Assembly: GCA_035544895.1 (NCBI GenBank)
Contig: DASZZM010000094.1
Location: 60,024 to 124,023, forward strand
DNA from: JASLEW01 sp035544895
GTDB taxonomy: Bacteria > Acidobacteriota > Thermoanaerobaculia > Multivoradales > UBA5704
Direction of reading: 5' to 3'
DNA length: 64,000 nucleotides
The translations under genes were made by a program, and so were the position numbers. The first letter of the stretch is position 1. Each line of letters opens with the position of its first letter. Of this stretch, positions 38,649 to 47,218 are shown in pieces. The notes under the pieces were generated by a model. It searched no databases and had not been told where the DNA came from. It saw only the letters and a program-made list of their open reading frames with translations.

Positions 38649-39395
38649 ATGAAGAATCACGCGAAGCTCGCCATGCCTGGTGGCCTGGGCGCGGCGGCGC
38701 TGTTGCTCCTGCTGGGCGCGGCCGCCTATACCGCCGCGGCTCCGGCGGCCGATTGGGCGATGAACGCCACGGCGATCGAGGCGTGCAGCTGCCCGATGTT
38801 CTGCCAGTGCTACTTCAACGCCAAGCCCGCCGGACACCACGAGCACGGCGGCAAGGAAACCCACTTCTGCCGTGCGAACCTGGCCTACCGCGTCAACAAG
38901 GGGCACTACGGCTCGGCGTCCCTGGACGGGGCGAAGTTCTGGCTGGTCAACGACCTGGGCGGCGACTTCTCGCAGGGCAAGATGGACTGGAACGTGCTGT
39001 ACTTCGACAAGTCCTTGTCGAAAGAGCAGCGCGCCGGCCTGCAGGACATCCTGGGCCACGTCTTCCCGGTGAAGTGGAACTCGTTCAAGACGGCCGAAGC
39101 CTCGATCGATACCTGGGAGCACAACGACAAGACCGCCCATGCCACCATGAACGGCGGCAAGATCGCGGAGGTCAAGCTGGCGCGGACGGCTTCCGCCAAT
39201 GGCCCCGGGCCCGTGGTGCTGAGCAACGTCAAGTACTGGGGAGCGCCACGCAACGACGGCTTCATCATGATGCCCAACGAGGTCGAAGCCTACCGGGTGG
39301 GGCCGAAGGCGTTCGAGTACAAGGGCACCAACGGCTTCCTCATCACGATCGACATCAGCTCCAAGGACTTCGCCAAGGCAGCGGGCACCAGGTGA
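38649..39395 (+). CDS. DUF1326 domain protein, exported
   Basis: 248 residues. ATG at 38649 has the strong AAGGAGGTCCAG. A hydrophobic signal segment covers residues 12-35. The family mark is the Cys cluster EACSCPMFCQCYF, followed by HFCRANLAYRVNKGHYG and, near the end, MMPNEVEAYRVG. DUF1326 proteins are of unknown function, but the cysteine cluster suggests metal or thiol chemistry outside the cytoplasm. Monocistronic, with a terminator right behind it. Confidence 0.88.
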   Translation: MKNHAKLAMPGGLGAAALLLLLGAAAYTAAAPAADWAMNATAIEACSCPMFCQCYFNAKPAGHHEHGGKETHFCRANLAYRVNKGHYGSASLDGAKFWLVNDLGGDFSQGKMDWNVLYFDKSLSKEQRAGLQDILGHVFPVKWNSFKTAEASIDTWEHNDKTAHATMNGGKIAEVKLARTASANGPGPVVLSNVKYWGAPRNDGFIMMPNEVEAYRVGPKAFEYKGTNGFLITIDISSKDFAKAAGTR

Positions 39396-39438
39396 CGGTA
39401 GCGCCGCCGGGCCGCTGCCCGGTGGGTTGACTTAAAAG

Positions 39439-39463
39439 CGCCGGGTCCCAAGCCCGGCGTTTT
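39439..39463 (+). terminator. Rho-independent terminator
   Basis: Stem CGCCGGG/CCCGGCG with a 7-nt loop, followed by TTTT and preceded by AAAA, 44 bp after the DUF1326 stop. It is the clearest intrinsic terminator in the window. Confidence 0.85.
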
Positions 39464-39660
39464 GCTATTGAAGGGAGTCCCGGGGCTGTCCGGGACGCGC
39501 CGGGGGTCTGTCCCGCACGCGCCTTATCTTCGCCCTCTGCCGGGGGCGCGTTCTTTATCTATCTGAGGGAAATCCCTCATAGGGCATGTTTCTTGCTCCC
39601 CTGAGACGCGTTCGCAGCTCGGATCGCGCCTGCTCGAGGCAGGGCGGAGAGGAGAAGGCC

Positions 39661-42600
39661 ATGAGGTCGAGGGTCCCCCAGACATGGCAGCTCGTTCTCG
39701 CACTCGGCGGTTGGCTCGCCGCCCCGCCGGCGGTGCACGGCGCGGCGCGGCCCGCCTCCATCGCGATGCCCGCCGTCGCCGCGGTGGTCAGCCCGCCGCT
39801 GCGCGACGTCAAGCCAATCGTCGAGTCCTCCGAGGTCAAGTTCCTGGTGGAGAACCACGAGGTCGAGATCCGCTTCCCCTTGCCGGCCAGGCCGCCGGCC
39901 GACGGCGCGCTGCAGGCCGTGGCGGGGCGCACGGCGCTGCGGCCGGTGACCGCCGGGGAGACCAACGCGCCCAATCCCTCCCCGGGCGGAACGCCGGTCA
40001 ACTTCGACGGCACCCCGGTCAACAACGGAGCGCCTCCCGACAGCGACGGCCGGGTCGGACCCAACCATTACATCCAGTTCGTCAACACGCGCTTCCAGAT
40101 CTGGGATAAGGCGGGGCATTCCCTCTACGGCCCTTTCCTGGGCAAGACCCTGTGGCAGTTCCTGGGCGGTGTGTGCGCCGTCCACAACGACGGCGATCCG
40201 GTGGCCGCCTACGACATCCTGGCCGACCGCTGGATCCTCACCCAGTTCACGACCGCGGTCCCGGCGGGGCCTGACCAGGGATCGCACCAGTGTTTCGCCA
40301 TCTCCAAGACCGGGGACCCGCTCGGCGCGTACTACCTCTACGATTTCCGCACCAGCACGGATCCCGCCCTGTTCGAGGACTACCCGCATCTCGCGGTGTG
40401 GCCGGACGGCTACTACATGACGACGCACGAGTTCAAGAGCAACAGCTTCGCGCAGGAAAACCTCTATGTCCTGGAGCGCGCCGCCATCCTCGCCGGCATG
40501 CCCGCCAGGCTGGTGGTCAACAAGGCCTTCGACAGCGTCAACTTCGGCATCGGCGCCCTGCCCTCGGATCTCGACGGCTTGACGCCGCCTCCCGCGGGGT
40601 CGCCGAACTACGTGGTGCGCTACAGCTCACCGCTCAACGACAACTCGACCAACGCGCTCGACATCTGGAAGGCCTCGGCGACCTGGCCCACCGACAACAC
40701 GTTGCCGACCCTCACCGTCACCGGTCCGACCGTGGTCCCCGTCAGCACGTTCAACGACGTGTTCTCGTGCTTCGCGGTCAACCGCGCCTGCATCGCCGAG
40801 CCGCTCAATCCGGCCACGCCGCAGGACTACCTCGACGTGGTCGGCGACCGCATCATGTTCCGCAACGCCTACCGTAACTTCGGCGATCACGAGTCGCTGG
40901 TGCTCAACCACACCGTGAACGTGGCGGCGGCCGGCTCCGATCAGGCGGCGGTGCGCTGGTACGAGCTCCGCAATCCCGGCGGCGCCAGCCCAAGCCTGTT
41001 CCAGCAGGGCACCTACTCGCCGACCGACGTGCCGCCGGCCAGCCGCTGGATGGGCTCGATCGCGATGGACGGCTCCGGCAACATCGCCTTGGGCTACACC
41101 AAGTCCTCGCCCCAGATCTTCCCGACGCCGATGATCACCGGCCGGCTCGCCGGCGACCCGCTGGGCACCATGGGGTCGGAGATCGTCATGTTTGCGGGAG
41201 CCGGCAGCCAGATCGGCACCGGCAACCGCTGGGGCGACTACAGCGCGATGAGCGTCGATCCGCGCGACGGCTGCACCTTCTGGTACACCAGCCAGTACCT
41301 GCCCGCCACCGGCTCGTTCAACTGGCACATGCGCATCGCCGCTTTCCGCTTCCCGGGAAACGCGTGCAGCCCGCCGCCGCAGGGGACGCTCCAGGGCACA
41401 GTCACCAACTGCACCTCCGGCGTGCCCCTGTCGGATGCGGTGGTCACGCTCGACAATGGGTTCTCCGGCGCCACGGACGCCGCCGGCCACTATTCGATCG
41501 TCAGTCCGCCGGGCACCTACAACGCGACGCCGGCCTCCCAGTTGCGCAGCTGCACCGCCGGGACGCCGACGGCGGTGACGATCTCGGACGGCGCGGCCAC
41601 CACGCAGAACTTCTGTCTCGACGGACTCCCCAAGTACGTGCTCCTCGCGGCCTCGGTGGACGACAGCAGCGGGAATAACAACGGCATCCTCAATCGGGGC
41701 GAGTGCGACAACCTGAACGTGACGATCGAGAACGTGGGCTGCCACGACGCCACGGGCGTCAGCGCGACACTCGGCTCCGTGACGTCGAACCTGACGCTGG
41801 CCACGACCAGCTCGACCTTCCCCGACCTCGCGATCGGCCAGTCGAAAACAGAGTCGACACCCTATGCGGTCAGCGTCGGCAGCAGCTACGTCTGCGGCAC
41901 TCCGGCGGTCTTCTCCCTGGCGGTGACGGACGCGCAGCACCAACCCGCGGGAACGGTCGCCTCGACGCTAGGCTTCTCGCTCCCGACCTGCGGGCCGGCC
42001 AACTCGCCCATCGTCTTCGCCAATCAGACCCTCACCGCCGGCAGCTCGGCCCAGGTCTCGCGCCTGGGACGCGACGGCGCGCCGAGCGACTGCAGCGCCG
42101 CCAAGACGTGCCCCGGTCCGCTGGCGAGCGCCACGGGCAACCGTTTCTACAACGCGCACCAGCTCCACACCCCACCCGGCACCGCCCCGGTGTGCGTGAG
42201 CATCAAGGTCGACGCCCACTGCGGCAGCGGCAACGAGATCTTCAGCGCCGCATACTCCGGGCTGGCCGCGAGCTACGACAACACGAAACTGTGCGGCAAC
42301 TACCTGGGCGACGTCGGGGTGACCGGCCTCGGCGACACGGCGCCGAGCGCGACCTACAACGTGGTCGTGCCGCCCGACCAGGACTTCTTCGTCGTCGTCG
42401 ACACCATCAACTCGCCGACCGAGACCTGCTCGGGAAGCGGCAACGGCTACACGGTTACCGTGTCGGGTTACTACGACACCTCGACCTTCCCGCCCCAGCT
42501 CACCCTTGCCTGCCCGTCGCCGGCGCCGGTCTGCGCGCCGCCGGGGGCGCAGTCGACCGTCGTGACCTATCCGTCCCCAACCGTCTCCGGCAACTGCGGC

Positions 42601-43359
42601 GCGAGCGCGACGCCGAGCTGCCTGCCGCCGTCCGGCTCTTCGTTCAACGTCGGATCGACCCAGGTCAACTGCTCGGTGACCGCGGGCCAGACGGCGCACT
42701 GCTCCTTCACCCAGGTGGTGGCCCCGACCCCGGACTCGACCATCGCCGCTCCGGCATTCGTCCAGCCGGGCTCGACCGGCAACGTCGCGTCGGTGCCCGA
42801 GGGTCCCGCCAGCACGACCTACACCTGGTCGATCGCCAACGGCACGATCACCGGCGGCGCCGGCACCAGGCAGATCACCTTCACCGCCGGCACCTTCGGC
42901 TCGGTTGCGCTCCAGGTCGAGATCCAGTCGGGCGCCGGCTGCGGCAGCAAGGGAAGCACGAGCAGCGTGATCCTGGCCCCGGGGCAGAACTTCTACACCC
43001 TGACCCCTTGCCGCGTGGTCGACACCCGCAATCCCAACGGAGCCTACGGCGGCCCGGCTCTGGCCGGGGGGGCGCAGCGCTCCTTCGCGATCGGCGGCCA
43101 GTGCGGCGTGCCGGCCGACGCCAAGGCGGTAGCCGGCAACGTGACCGCGGTCAACGCCACCGCCGCCGGGGACCTGCGGGTCTTTGCCGCCGGGATCGCG
43201 GCGCCCGGCACCAGCAATCTCAACTTCGCGGCCGGACAGGTGCGGGCCAACAATCTGATCGTCAGCGTGGCCGGAAACCCCGCGGGCAGCCTGGCCGTGC
43301 TGCTCGACTCTTCCGGGACCAGCGACTTCATCCTCGACGTCAACGGCTATTTCAAGTAA
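39661..43359 (+). CDS. Large secreted multidomain protein (propeller, CNA-like, HYR, TPCR domain)
   Basis: 1232 residues. ATG at 39661 follows GGAGAGGAGAAGGCC, and a signal peptide ends about PPAVHGAA. Residues 100-560 look like a sialidase/propeller-type region (SDGRVGPNHYIQFVNTRFQI; NRWGDYSAMSVDPRDG). Residues 575-660 are a carboxypeptidase-regulatory-like sandwich (LQGTVTNCTSGVPLSDAVVT), 670-770 a CARDB-like unit (GILNRGECDNLNVTIENVG), and about 948-1020 a HYR domain (FNVGSTQVNCSVT). An Ig-like segment follows. Residues 1108-1232 (YTLTPCRVVDTRNPNG to LDVNGYFK) are the same domain as residues 66-184 of the giant protein. Probably extracellular or surface attached; no enzyme site was found. 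Confidence 0.82.
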   Translation: MRSRVPQTWQLVLALGGWLAAPPAVHGAARPASIAMPAVAAVVSPPLRDVKPIVESSEVKFLVENHEVEIRFPLPARPPADGALQAVAGRTALRPVTAGETNAPNPSPGGTPVNFDGTPVNNGAPPDSDGRVGPNHYIQFVNTRFQIWDKAGHSLYGPFLGKTLWQFLGGVCAVHNDGDPVAAYDILADRWILTQFTTAVPAGPDQGSHQCFAISKTGDPLGAYYLYDFRTSTDPALFEDYPHLAVWPDGYYMTTHEFKSNSFAQENLYVLERAAILAGMPARLVVNKAFDSVNFGIGALPSDLDGLTPPPAGSPNYVVRYSSPLNDNSTNALDIWKASATWPTDNTLPTLTVTGPTVVPVSTFNDVFSCFAVNRACIAEPLNPATPQDYLDVVGDRIMFRNAYRNFGDHESLVLNHTVNVAAAGSDQAAVRWYELRNPGGASPSLFQQGTYSPTDVPPASRWMGSIAMDGSGNIALGYTKSSPQIFPTPMITGRLAGDPLGTMGSEIVMFAGAGSQIGTGNRWGDYSAMSVDPRDGCTFWYTSQYLPATGSFNWHMRIAAFRFPGNACSPPPQGTLQGTVTNCTSGVPLSDAVVTLDNGFSGATDAAGHYSIVSPPGTYNATPASQLRSCTAGTPTAVTISDGAATTQNFCLDGLPKYVLLAASVDDSSGNNNGILNRGECDNLNVTIENVGCHDATGVSATLGSVTSNLTLATTSSTFPDLAIGQSKTESTPYAVSVGSSYVCGTPAVFSLAVTDAQHQPAGTVASTLGFSLPTCGPANSPIVFANQTLTAGSSAQVSRLGRDGAPSDCSAAKTCPGPLASATGNRFYNAHQLHTPPGTAPVCVSIKVDAHCGSGNEIFSAAYSGLAASYDNTKLCGNYLGDVGVTGLGDTAPSATYNVVVPPDQDFFVVVDTINSPTETCSGSGNGYTVTVSGYYDTSTFPPQLTLACPSPAPVCAPPGAQSTVVTYPSPTVSGNCGASATPSCLPPSGSSFNVGSTQVNCSVTAGQTAHCSFTQVVAPTPDSTIAAPAFVQPGSTGNVASVPEGPASTTYTWSIANGTITGGAGTRQITFTAGTFGSVALQVEIQSGAGCGSKGSTSSVILAPGQNFYTLTPCRVVDTRNPNGAYGGPALAGGAQRSFAIGGQCGVPADAKAVAGNVTAVNATAAGDLRVFAAGIAAPGTSNLNFAAGQVRANNLIVSVAGNPAGSLAVLLDSSGTSDFILDVNGYFK

Positions 43360-43514
43360 CCGCATCCTGCCGCCGCGACTTGGTAGACTGCCGCCGCCGG
43401 GACGATCGGCTCGCCCCGGCCGGCCCCCCCGGCCCCCCCGGCGCCCCGGCGCCCCGGAGGTCGCCGAGCGGGACGAGCACCCCCAAGGAACCCGTGAACT
43501 CAGGAGGTCGCGTG

Positions 43515-44159
43515 ATGCTGCATTCGTCGGAGGTGCCGATCAGCCAGTCAGCTCTCCTGGTGGTCGACGCGCAGGATTCGTTCAAGGCCGCGCCGCGCTG
43601 GGAGCGCAGGAACAATCACGATTTCGAGAGGAACGTCGGCGCGCTGATCGAGGCGTATCGGCAGGCCGGCCTGCCCGTCATCTTCTTCCTGCATACCGAC
43701 GAGGACGAGGGCTTCGAGCCCGACAGCCCTCAACTCAAGCTGATGGATTTCATCGTCCGCCGCCCCGACGAGCCGCTGATCATCAAAAATACGCGCAACT
43801 GTTTCACTAGCACGGGGCTGGGGGCGTTTCTCCTCGAGCGGGGCATCCGGCGCGTGGCCATCACCGGGATCCAGATGGAGCAGTGCTGCGAGACCACCGC
43901 CCGCGTCGCCGCGGACCTCGGCTACGCGGTTGACTTCGTCGTCGACGGCACCATGACATTCCCGATCCCGAATCATGACCGCCCCGGCGAAGAGCTGGGC
44001 GTCGAGGAGATCAAGACCCGCACCGAGTACGCCCTGCGCCAGCGCTTCGCGCGCATCGCCTCGGCCGCGCAGCTGGCCCAGGAGCTCCGGGCGCAGCTCG
44101 CCGCGCCGCAAGGTGCCGGCACAGGCGGAGACAGTCACAAGAGGAGTCAGGTTCTATGA
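43515..44159 (+). CDS. Isochorismatase-family cysteine hydrolase
   Basis: 214-residue hydrolase acting on amide or vinyl-ether bonds, first gene of a five-gene operon. ATG at 43515 lies behind AGGAGGTCGC. The triad is complete: Asp18 in LLVVDAQDSF, Lys in IIKNTRNCF, and Cys124 in GIQMEQCCETTAR. A long C-terminal extension (about residue 170 on) is Ala/Gln/Arg-rich. Relatives act as nicotinamidases, carbamoylases or isochorismatases; the sequence does not show which. Its stop overlaps the next ATG (ATGA). Confidence 0.88.
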   Translation: MLHSSEVPISQSALLVVDAQDSFKAAPRWERRNNHDFERNVGALIEAYRQAGLPVIFFLHTDEDEGFEPDSPQLKLMDFIVRRPDEPLIIKNTRNCFTSTGLGAFLLERGIRRVAITGIQMEQCCETTARVAADLGYAVDFVVDGTMTFPIPNHDRPGEELGVEEIKTRTEYALRQRFARIASAAQLAQELRAQLAAPQGAGTGGDSHKRSQVL

Positions 44160-44398
44160 GCAAGAGGCAGCGGCTGCTCGCCGTCGAGGTCAAGACCAGG
44201 GCCGTGCCGGTCGGAGCGCCCGCCATCGTTCCGGTGACCGGCGAAGCTCTGGACGAGGTGCTCGAGAGCTGGCGGATCGTCGGGATCGAGCCACTGGGCG
44301 CCGACGGGGCGATGGAGGGGCGCTTCGCCGCTTTGCTGCTGCTCGAAGAAGTAAAGGCCGAGGGGGAGGGCAAGGGCCTCGGCTTCCGGGTCCCTTGA
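44156..44398 (+). CDS. Small conserved-looking protein in redox-signalling operon
   Basis: 80 residues, unrecognised. ATG at 44156 overlaps the hydrolase stop, with AGAGGAGTCAGG upstream. The compact charged sequence (LLAVEVKTRAVPVGA, ALDEVLESWRIVGIEPLG) has no Cys and no membrane segment. Tight coupling on both sides makes it a real gene; perhaps a small subunit or regulator for one of its neighbours. Confidence 0.7.
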   Translation: MSKRQRLLAVEVKTRAVPVGAPAIVPVTGEALDEVLESWRIVGIEPLGADGAMEGRFAALLLLEEVKAEGEGKGLGFRVP

Positions 44399-44399
44399 C

Positions 44400-45812
44400 A
44401 TGGCCGGCGGGCACATGCGCCTGCAGGACATGCCGACCGGCGCTTTCTGCGACTTCTTGAGCCGCGAGGGAATCCGGCGCTTCTTCCTGGTCTGGGACGA
44501 GGAGTCGGGCCGGGTGCGCGCCTCGCACCCGGCGGTTGAGCCGCTGGCGCTCCTGCTCGCCGAGGACCGGCGCGACTTCGACCGCCACGAGGGGGTTTTC
44601 GTGCAGCTGGCGCCCGACAGCGGCGTGCTGCAGGGCGCCTTCATCCACCGCACCTGCCGCGGCCAGGGCGCCGGCGGCGTGCGCTTCTGGCGCTACGCGA
44701 CCGTCGAAGACTTCCTGCGCGACGGACTGCGCCTGGCCCGCGGCATGACGCACAAGAACGCCCTCGCCGGGCTGTGGTGGGGAGGGGGTAAGGGAGTGAT
44801 GGCCAGCGACGCCAGTGACTCCAACCGCGCCGGCGATACCGGCGACGCCGGCGATCCGGCCCGGCGCCGGCGGGTCTTCGAAGAGTACGGCGAGCTGCTC
44901 ACCAGCCTGCGCGGCTGCTACGTCACTGCCGAGGACGTGGGCACGGGGCCCGAGGACATGGCGGCGATCTTTTCGCGCACCCGCTTCACCACCTGCATCC
45001 CGCCGCGGCTGGGCGGCAGCGGCAATCCTTCGGCGCCGACCGCGCGCGGCGTGGTGCGCGGCATGGAGGCGGCTCTGGCCCACCGCCGGCTGGGAGGGCT
45101 CGCCGGCAAGACCGTGGCGGTGCAAGGCCTCGGGCACGTCGGCGAGGCGCTGATCGGATACCTGCGCGAGCGGGGCGTGTTGCGGATCATCGGCTCCGAT
45201 ATCGACCCGGCGCGCCGCGACGCTCTCTTGCGGCGCTTTCCGTCGCGGCGCGGCTTCGCGCTGGAAGCGCGGGTCGTGCCGCGCGGAGACGACTCGATCG
45301 TGGCCGAGCCGGCCGACGTCTTCGCCCCGTGCGCCACCGGCGCGGTGCTCGGGCCGGCGACCATTCCGCGCCTCGCCGCCGGGATCGTGTGCGGAGCGGC
45401 CAACAACCAGCTCGAGGACCCGGAGCGCGACGACCTGTTGCTGCAGCAGCGGGATGTGCTCTACCTGCCGGACTTCCTGGTCAACCGCATGGGCATCGTC
45501 AACTGCGCCGACGAGCAGTACGGCTACGTCGAGCCCGATCCGCGGCTGGCGGCCCATCTTGGCGACGAGGGGGGCGACGAGTGGGACAACAGCATCTATA
45601 ACCTCTCGCTCGCCGTGCTGGCCGAAGCGCGGAGCACGGGCGAGACGCCTGCCCGCGTCGCCCTGCGCCTGGCCGAGAAGCGCTCGTTCGAGCCGCATCC
45701 CATCTGGGGCCACCGCGGCGCCGACATCATCCGGTCGCTGGTGCGCGGCGGCTGGGCCGAAGGAGCCGGCCGGCAGCCGGCCGCCGTCGCATCCGAGATC
45801 GGAAGCCGCTGA
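44400..45812 (+). CDS. Glu/Leu/Phe/Val dehydrogenase family protein
   Basis: 470-residue NAD(P)-dependent amino-acid dehydrogenase, closest in style to leucine/phenylalanine dehydrogenases. Substrate lysines are in MTHKNALAGLWWGGGKGVM, the catalytic Asp in YVTAEDVGTGPEDM, and the dinucleotide motif is VAVQGLGHVGEAL, with GSDIDPARR after it. Just after GGGKGVMA there is an extra Asp/Ala/Gly-rich stretch (ASDASDSNRAGDTGDAGD) not usual in the family. An N-terminal extension of about 90 residues precedes the usual start of the fold. The ATG at 44400 is one base past the previous stop; its stop shares a base with the kinase ATG. The substrate could be an amino acid whose deamination feeds or senses redox state. 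Confidence 0.87.
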   Translation: MAGGHMRLQDMPTGAFCDFLSREGIRRFFLVWDEESGRVRASHPAVEPLALLLAEDRRDFDRHEGVFVQLAPDSGVLQGAFIHRTCRGQGAGGVRFWRYATVEDFLRDGLRLARGMTHKNALAGLWWGGGKGVMASDASDSNRAGDTGDAGDPARRRRVFEEYGELLTSLRGCYVTAEDVGTGPEDMAAIFSRTRFTTCIPPRLGGSGNPSAPTARGVVRGMEAALAHRRLGGLAGKTVAVQGLGHVGEALIGYLRERGVLRIIGSDIDPARRDALLRRFPSRRGFALEARVVPRGDDSIVAEPADVFAPCATGAVLGPATIPRLAAGIVCGAANNQLEDPERDDLLLQQRDVLYLPDFLVNRMGIVNCADEQYGYVEPDPRLAAHLGDEGGDEWDNSIYNLSLAVLAEARSTGETPARVALRLAEKRSFEPHPIWGHRGADIIRSLVRGGWAEGAGRQPAAVASEIGSR

Positions 45813-47218
45813 TGGCCGAAGCTCCTGGAGCGCTGCGCGAGGACCTGCGGCGGATCGCGGTCTTCGCCGATCTCGCGGACGACGAGCTCGACTGGCTGGC
45901 CGAGCACGTGGAGGAGCTCGCCGTGCAGCCGGGCGGGGTCCTGGTGGCGGAGGGCGCTCCGGCGGAGTGGATGTTCATCGTGCTCGAGGGCGAGATCCGG
46001 TCGCGGCGCGACCAGACGGCCCTCGACGGCCTGGTGATCCGGGCCGGCGAGATCACCGGCATGCTGCCGTTCTCCCGCATGACCAGCTTCCCGGTCACCG
46101 TGCGCGCGGTGACGCCGCTGAGGATCGCCCGGCTGAACGCGGCCCACTTCCCGGAGATGCTGCGGCGCATCCCGGCTCTCGAGCCGCGGCTGGTCGCGCT
46201 GCTGACCGACCGCGTGCGCGAGGTCACCCGCCTCGATCAGGAACACGACAAGCTCATGGCGCTCGGGCGGCTGTCGGCGGGCCTCGCCCACGAGCTCAAC
46301 AACCCGGCCGCGGCGATCCGGCGCACCGCCTCCGAGCTCCGCGAGCGGCTCGCCACGTGGCGTCAGGCCACCGTCGAGCTCAGCGAGTGCGGACTGGCGC
46401 CCGGGCAGATGCGCGCCCTGGCCGGCGCGTGCCACGAGACGGAGCGCCGCGAGGCGGCGGCAGACCTCGATCCGATCAGCCGCAGCGAGCGGGAGAGCGA
46501 AATCGCCGACTGGCTGGAGGCGCGGCGGGTCGAGCGCGGCTGGCTGCTGGCGCCGACTTTCGCCGCGGCCGGAGCGACTCCCGCCGACCTCGACGGCCTC
46601 GCCGCGCAACTGCCGGCCCGCGCCCTGCCGGCGGCGCTCGCCTGGCTGGAGGTCGGCCTCGCGGCCGAGGGTCTGCTCGCCGAGGTGGAGGGCGCCAGCA
46701 AACGCATCTCGGACCTGGTCGCCGCGGTCAAGTCGTACTCGCACATGGGCGAGGGCGAGGGCAAGAGGGAGGTCCAGGTCCATCGCGAGCTCGACGGCAC
46801 GCTGACCATGCTCGCCCCCAAGGCGCGCGGCAAGGGGATCACCATCGCGCGCGAGTACGCCCCCGACCTGCCGCGCATCTGCGGCTTTGCCGGCGAGCTC
46901 ATCCAGGTGTTCACCAACCTGCTCGACAACGCTCTCGACGCTGCCGGGCCCGGCGGGCACGTGGCCGTGCGCACCGCGCGCGACGGCGATCACGTGGCGA
47001 TCGAGATCCGGGACGACGGCCCGGGTATCCCGCGCGAGGTCCAGGGCCGTATCTTCGATCCGTTTTTCACCACCAAGCCGGTGGGGGAGGGGAGCGGCCT
47101 CGGTCTCGACATCGCGCGCGGTATCGTGGTACGGCGGCACGGCGGGCAGCTCAGCTTTACTTCCGTTCCCGGCGACACCCGCTTCGCCGTCCGGCTGCCC
47201 ATCGGTCTTCCGGCATGA
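45812..47218 (+). CDS. Sensor histidine kinase with cyclic-nucleotide-binding-type domain
   Basis: 468-residue soluble kinase. Residues 15-135 are a cNMP-binding/CRP-like sensor (IAVFADLADDELDWLAEHVE; PGGVLVAEGAPAEWMFIVLEGE). The phospho-acceptor His is in ALGRLSAGLAHELNNPAAAI (about 160). The ATPase has the N box VFTNLLDNALDAAG, G1 IRDDGPGIP, F box IFDPFFTTK and G2 GEGSGLGLDIARGIV. There is no membrane segment, so the signal is cytoplasmic. It overlaps the next gene (ATGA), which carries the receiver domain and is the obvious phosphorylation partner. Confidence 0.92.
   Translation: MAEAPGALREDLRRIAVFADLADDELDWLAEHVEELAVQPGGVLVAEGAPAEWMFIVLEGEIRSRRDQTALDGLVIRAGEITGMLPFSRMTSFPVTVRAVTPLRIARLNAAHFPEMLRRIPALEPRLVALLTDRVREVTRLDQEHDKLMALGRLSAGLAHELNNPAAAIRRTASELRERLATWRQATVELSECGLAPGQMRALAGACHETERREAAADLDPISRSERESEIADWLEARRVERGWLLAPTFAAAGATPADLDGLAAQLPARALPAALAWLEVGLAAEGLLAEVEGASKRISDLVAAVKSYSHMGEGEGKREVQVHRELDGTLTMLAPKARGKGITIAREYAPDLPRICGFAGELIQVFTNLLDNALDAAGPGGHVAVRTARDGDHVAIEIRDDGPGIPREVQGRIFDPFFTTKPVGEGSGLGLDIARGIVVRRHGGQLSFTSVPGDTRFAVRLPIGLPA

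Noticed and set aside
43407..43470. C-rich tract as a possible regulatory or rut site
   Set aside because: It is a simple GGCCCCCCCGG low-complexity run in an intergenic region; no specific signal could be supported.
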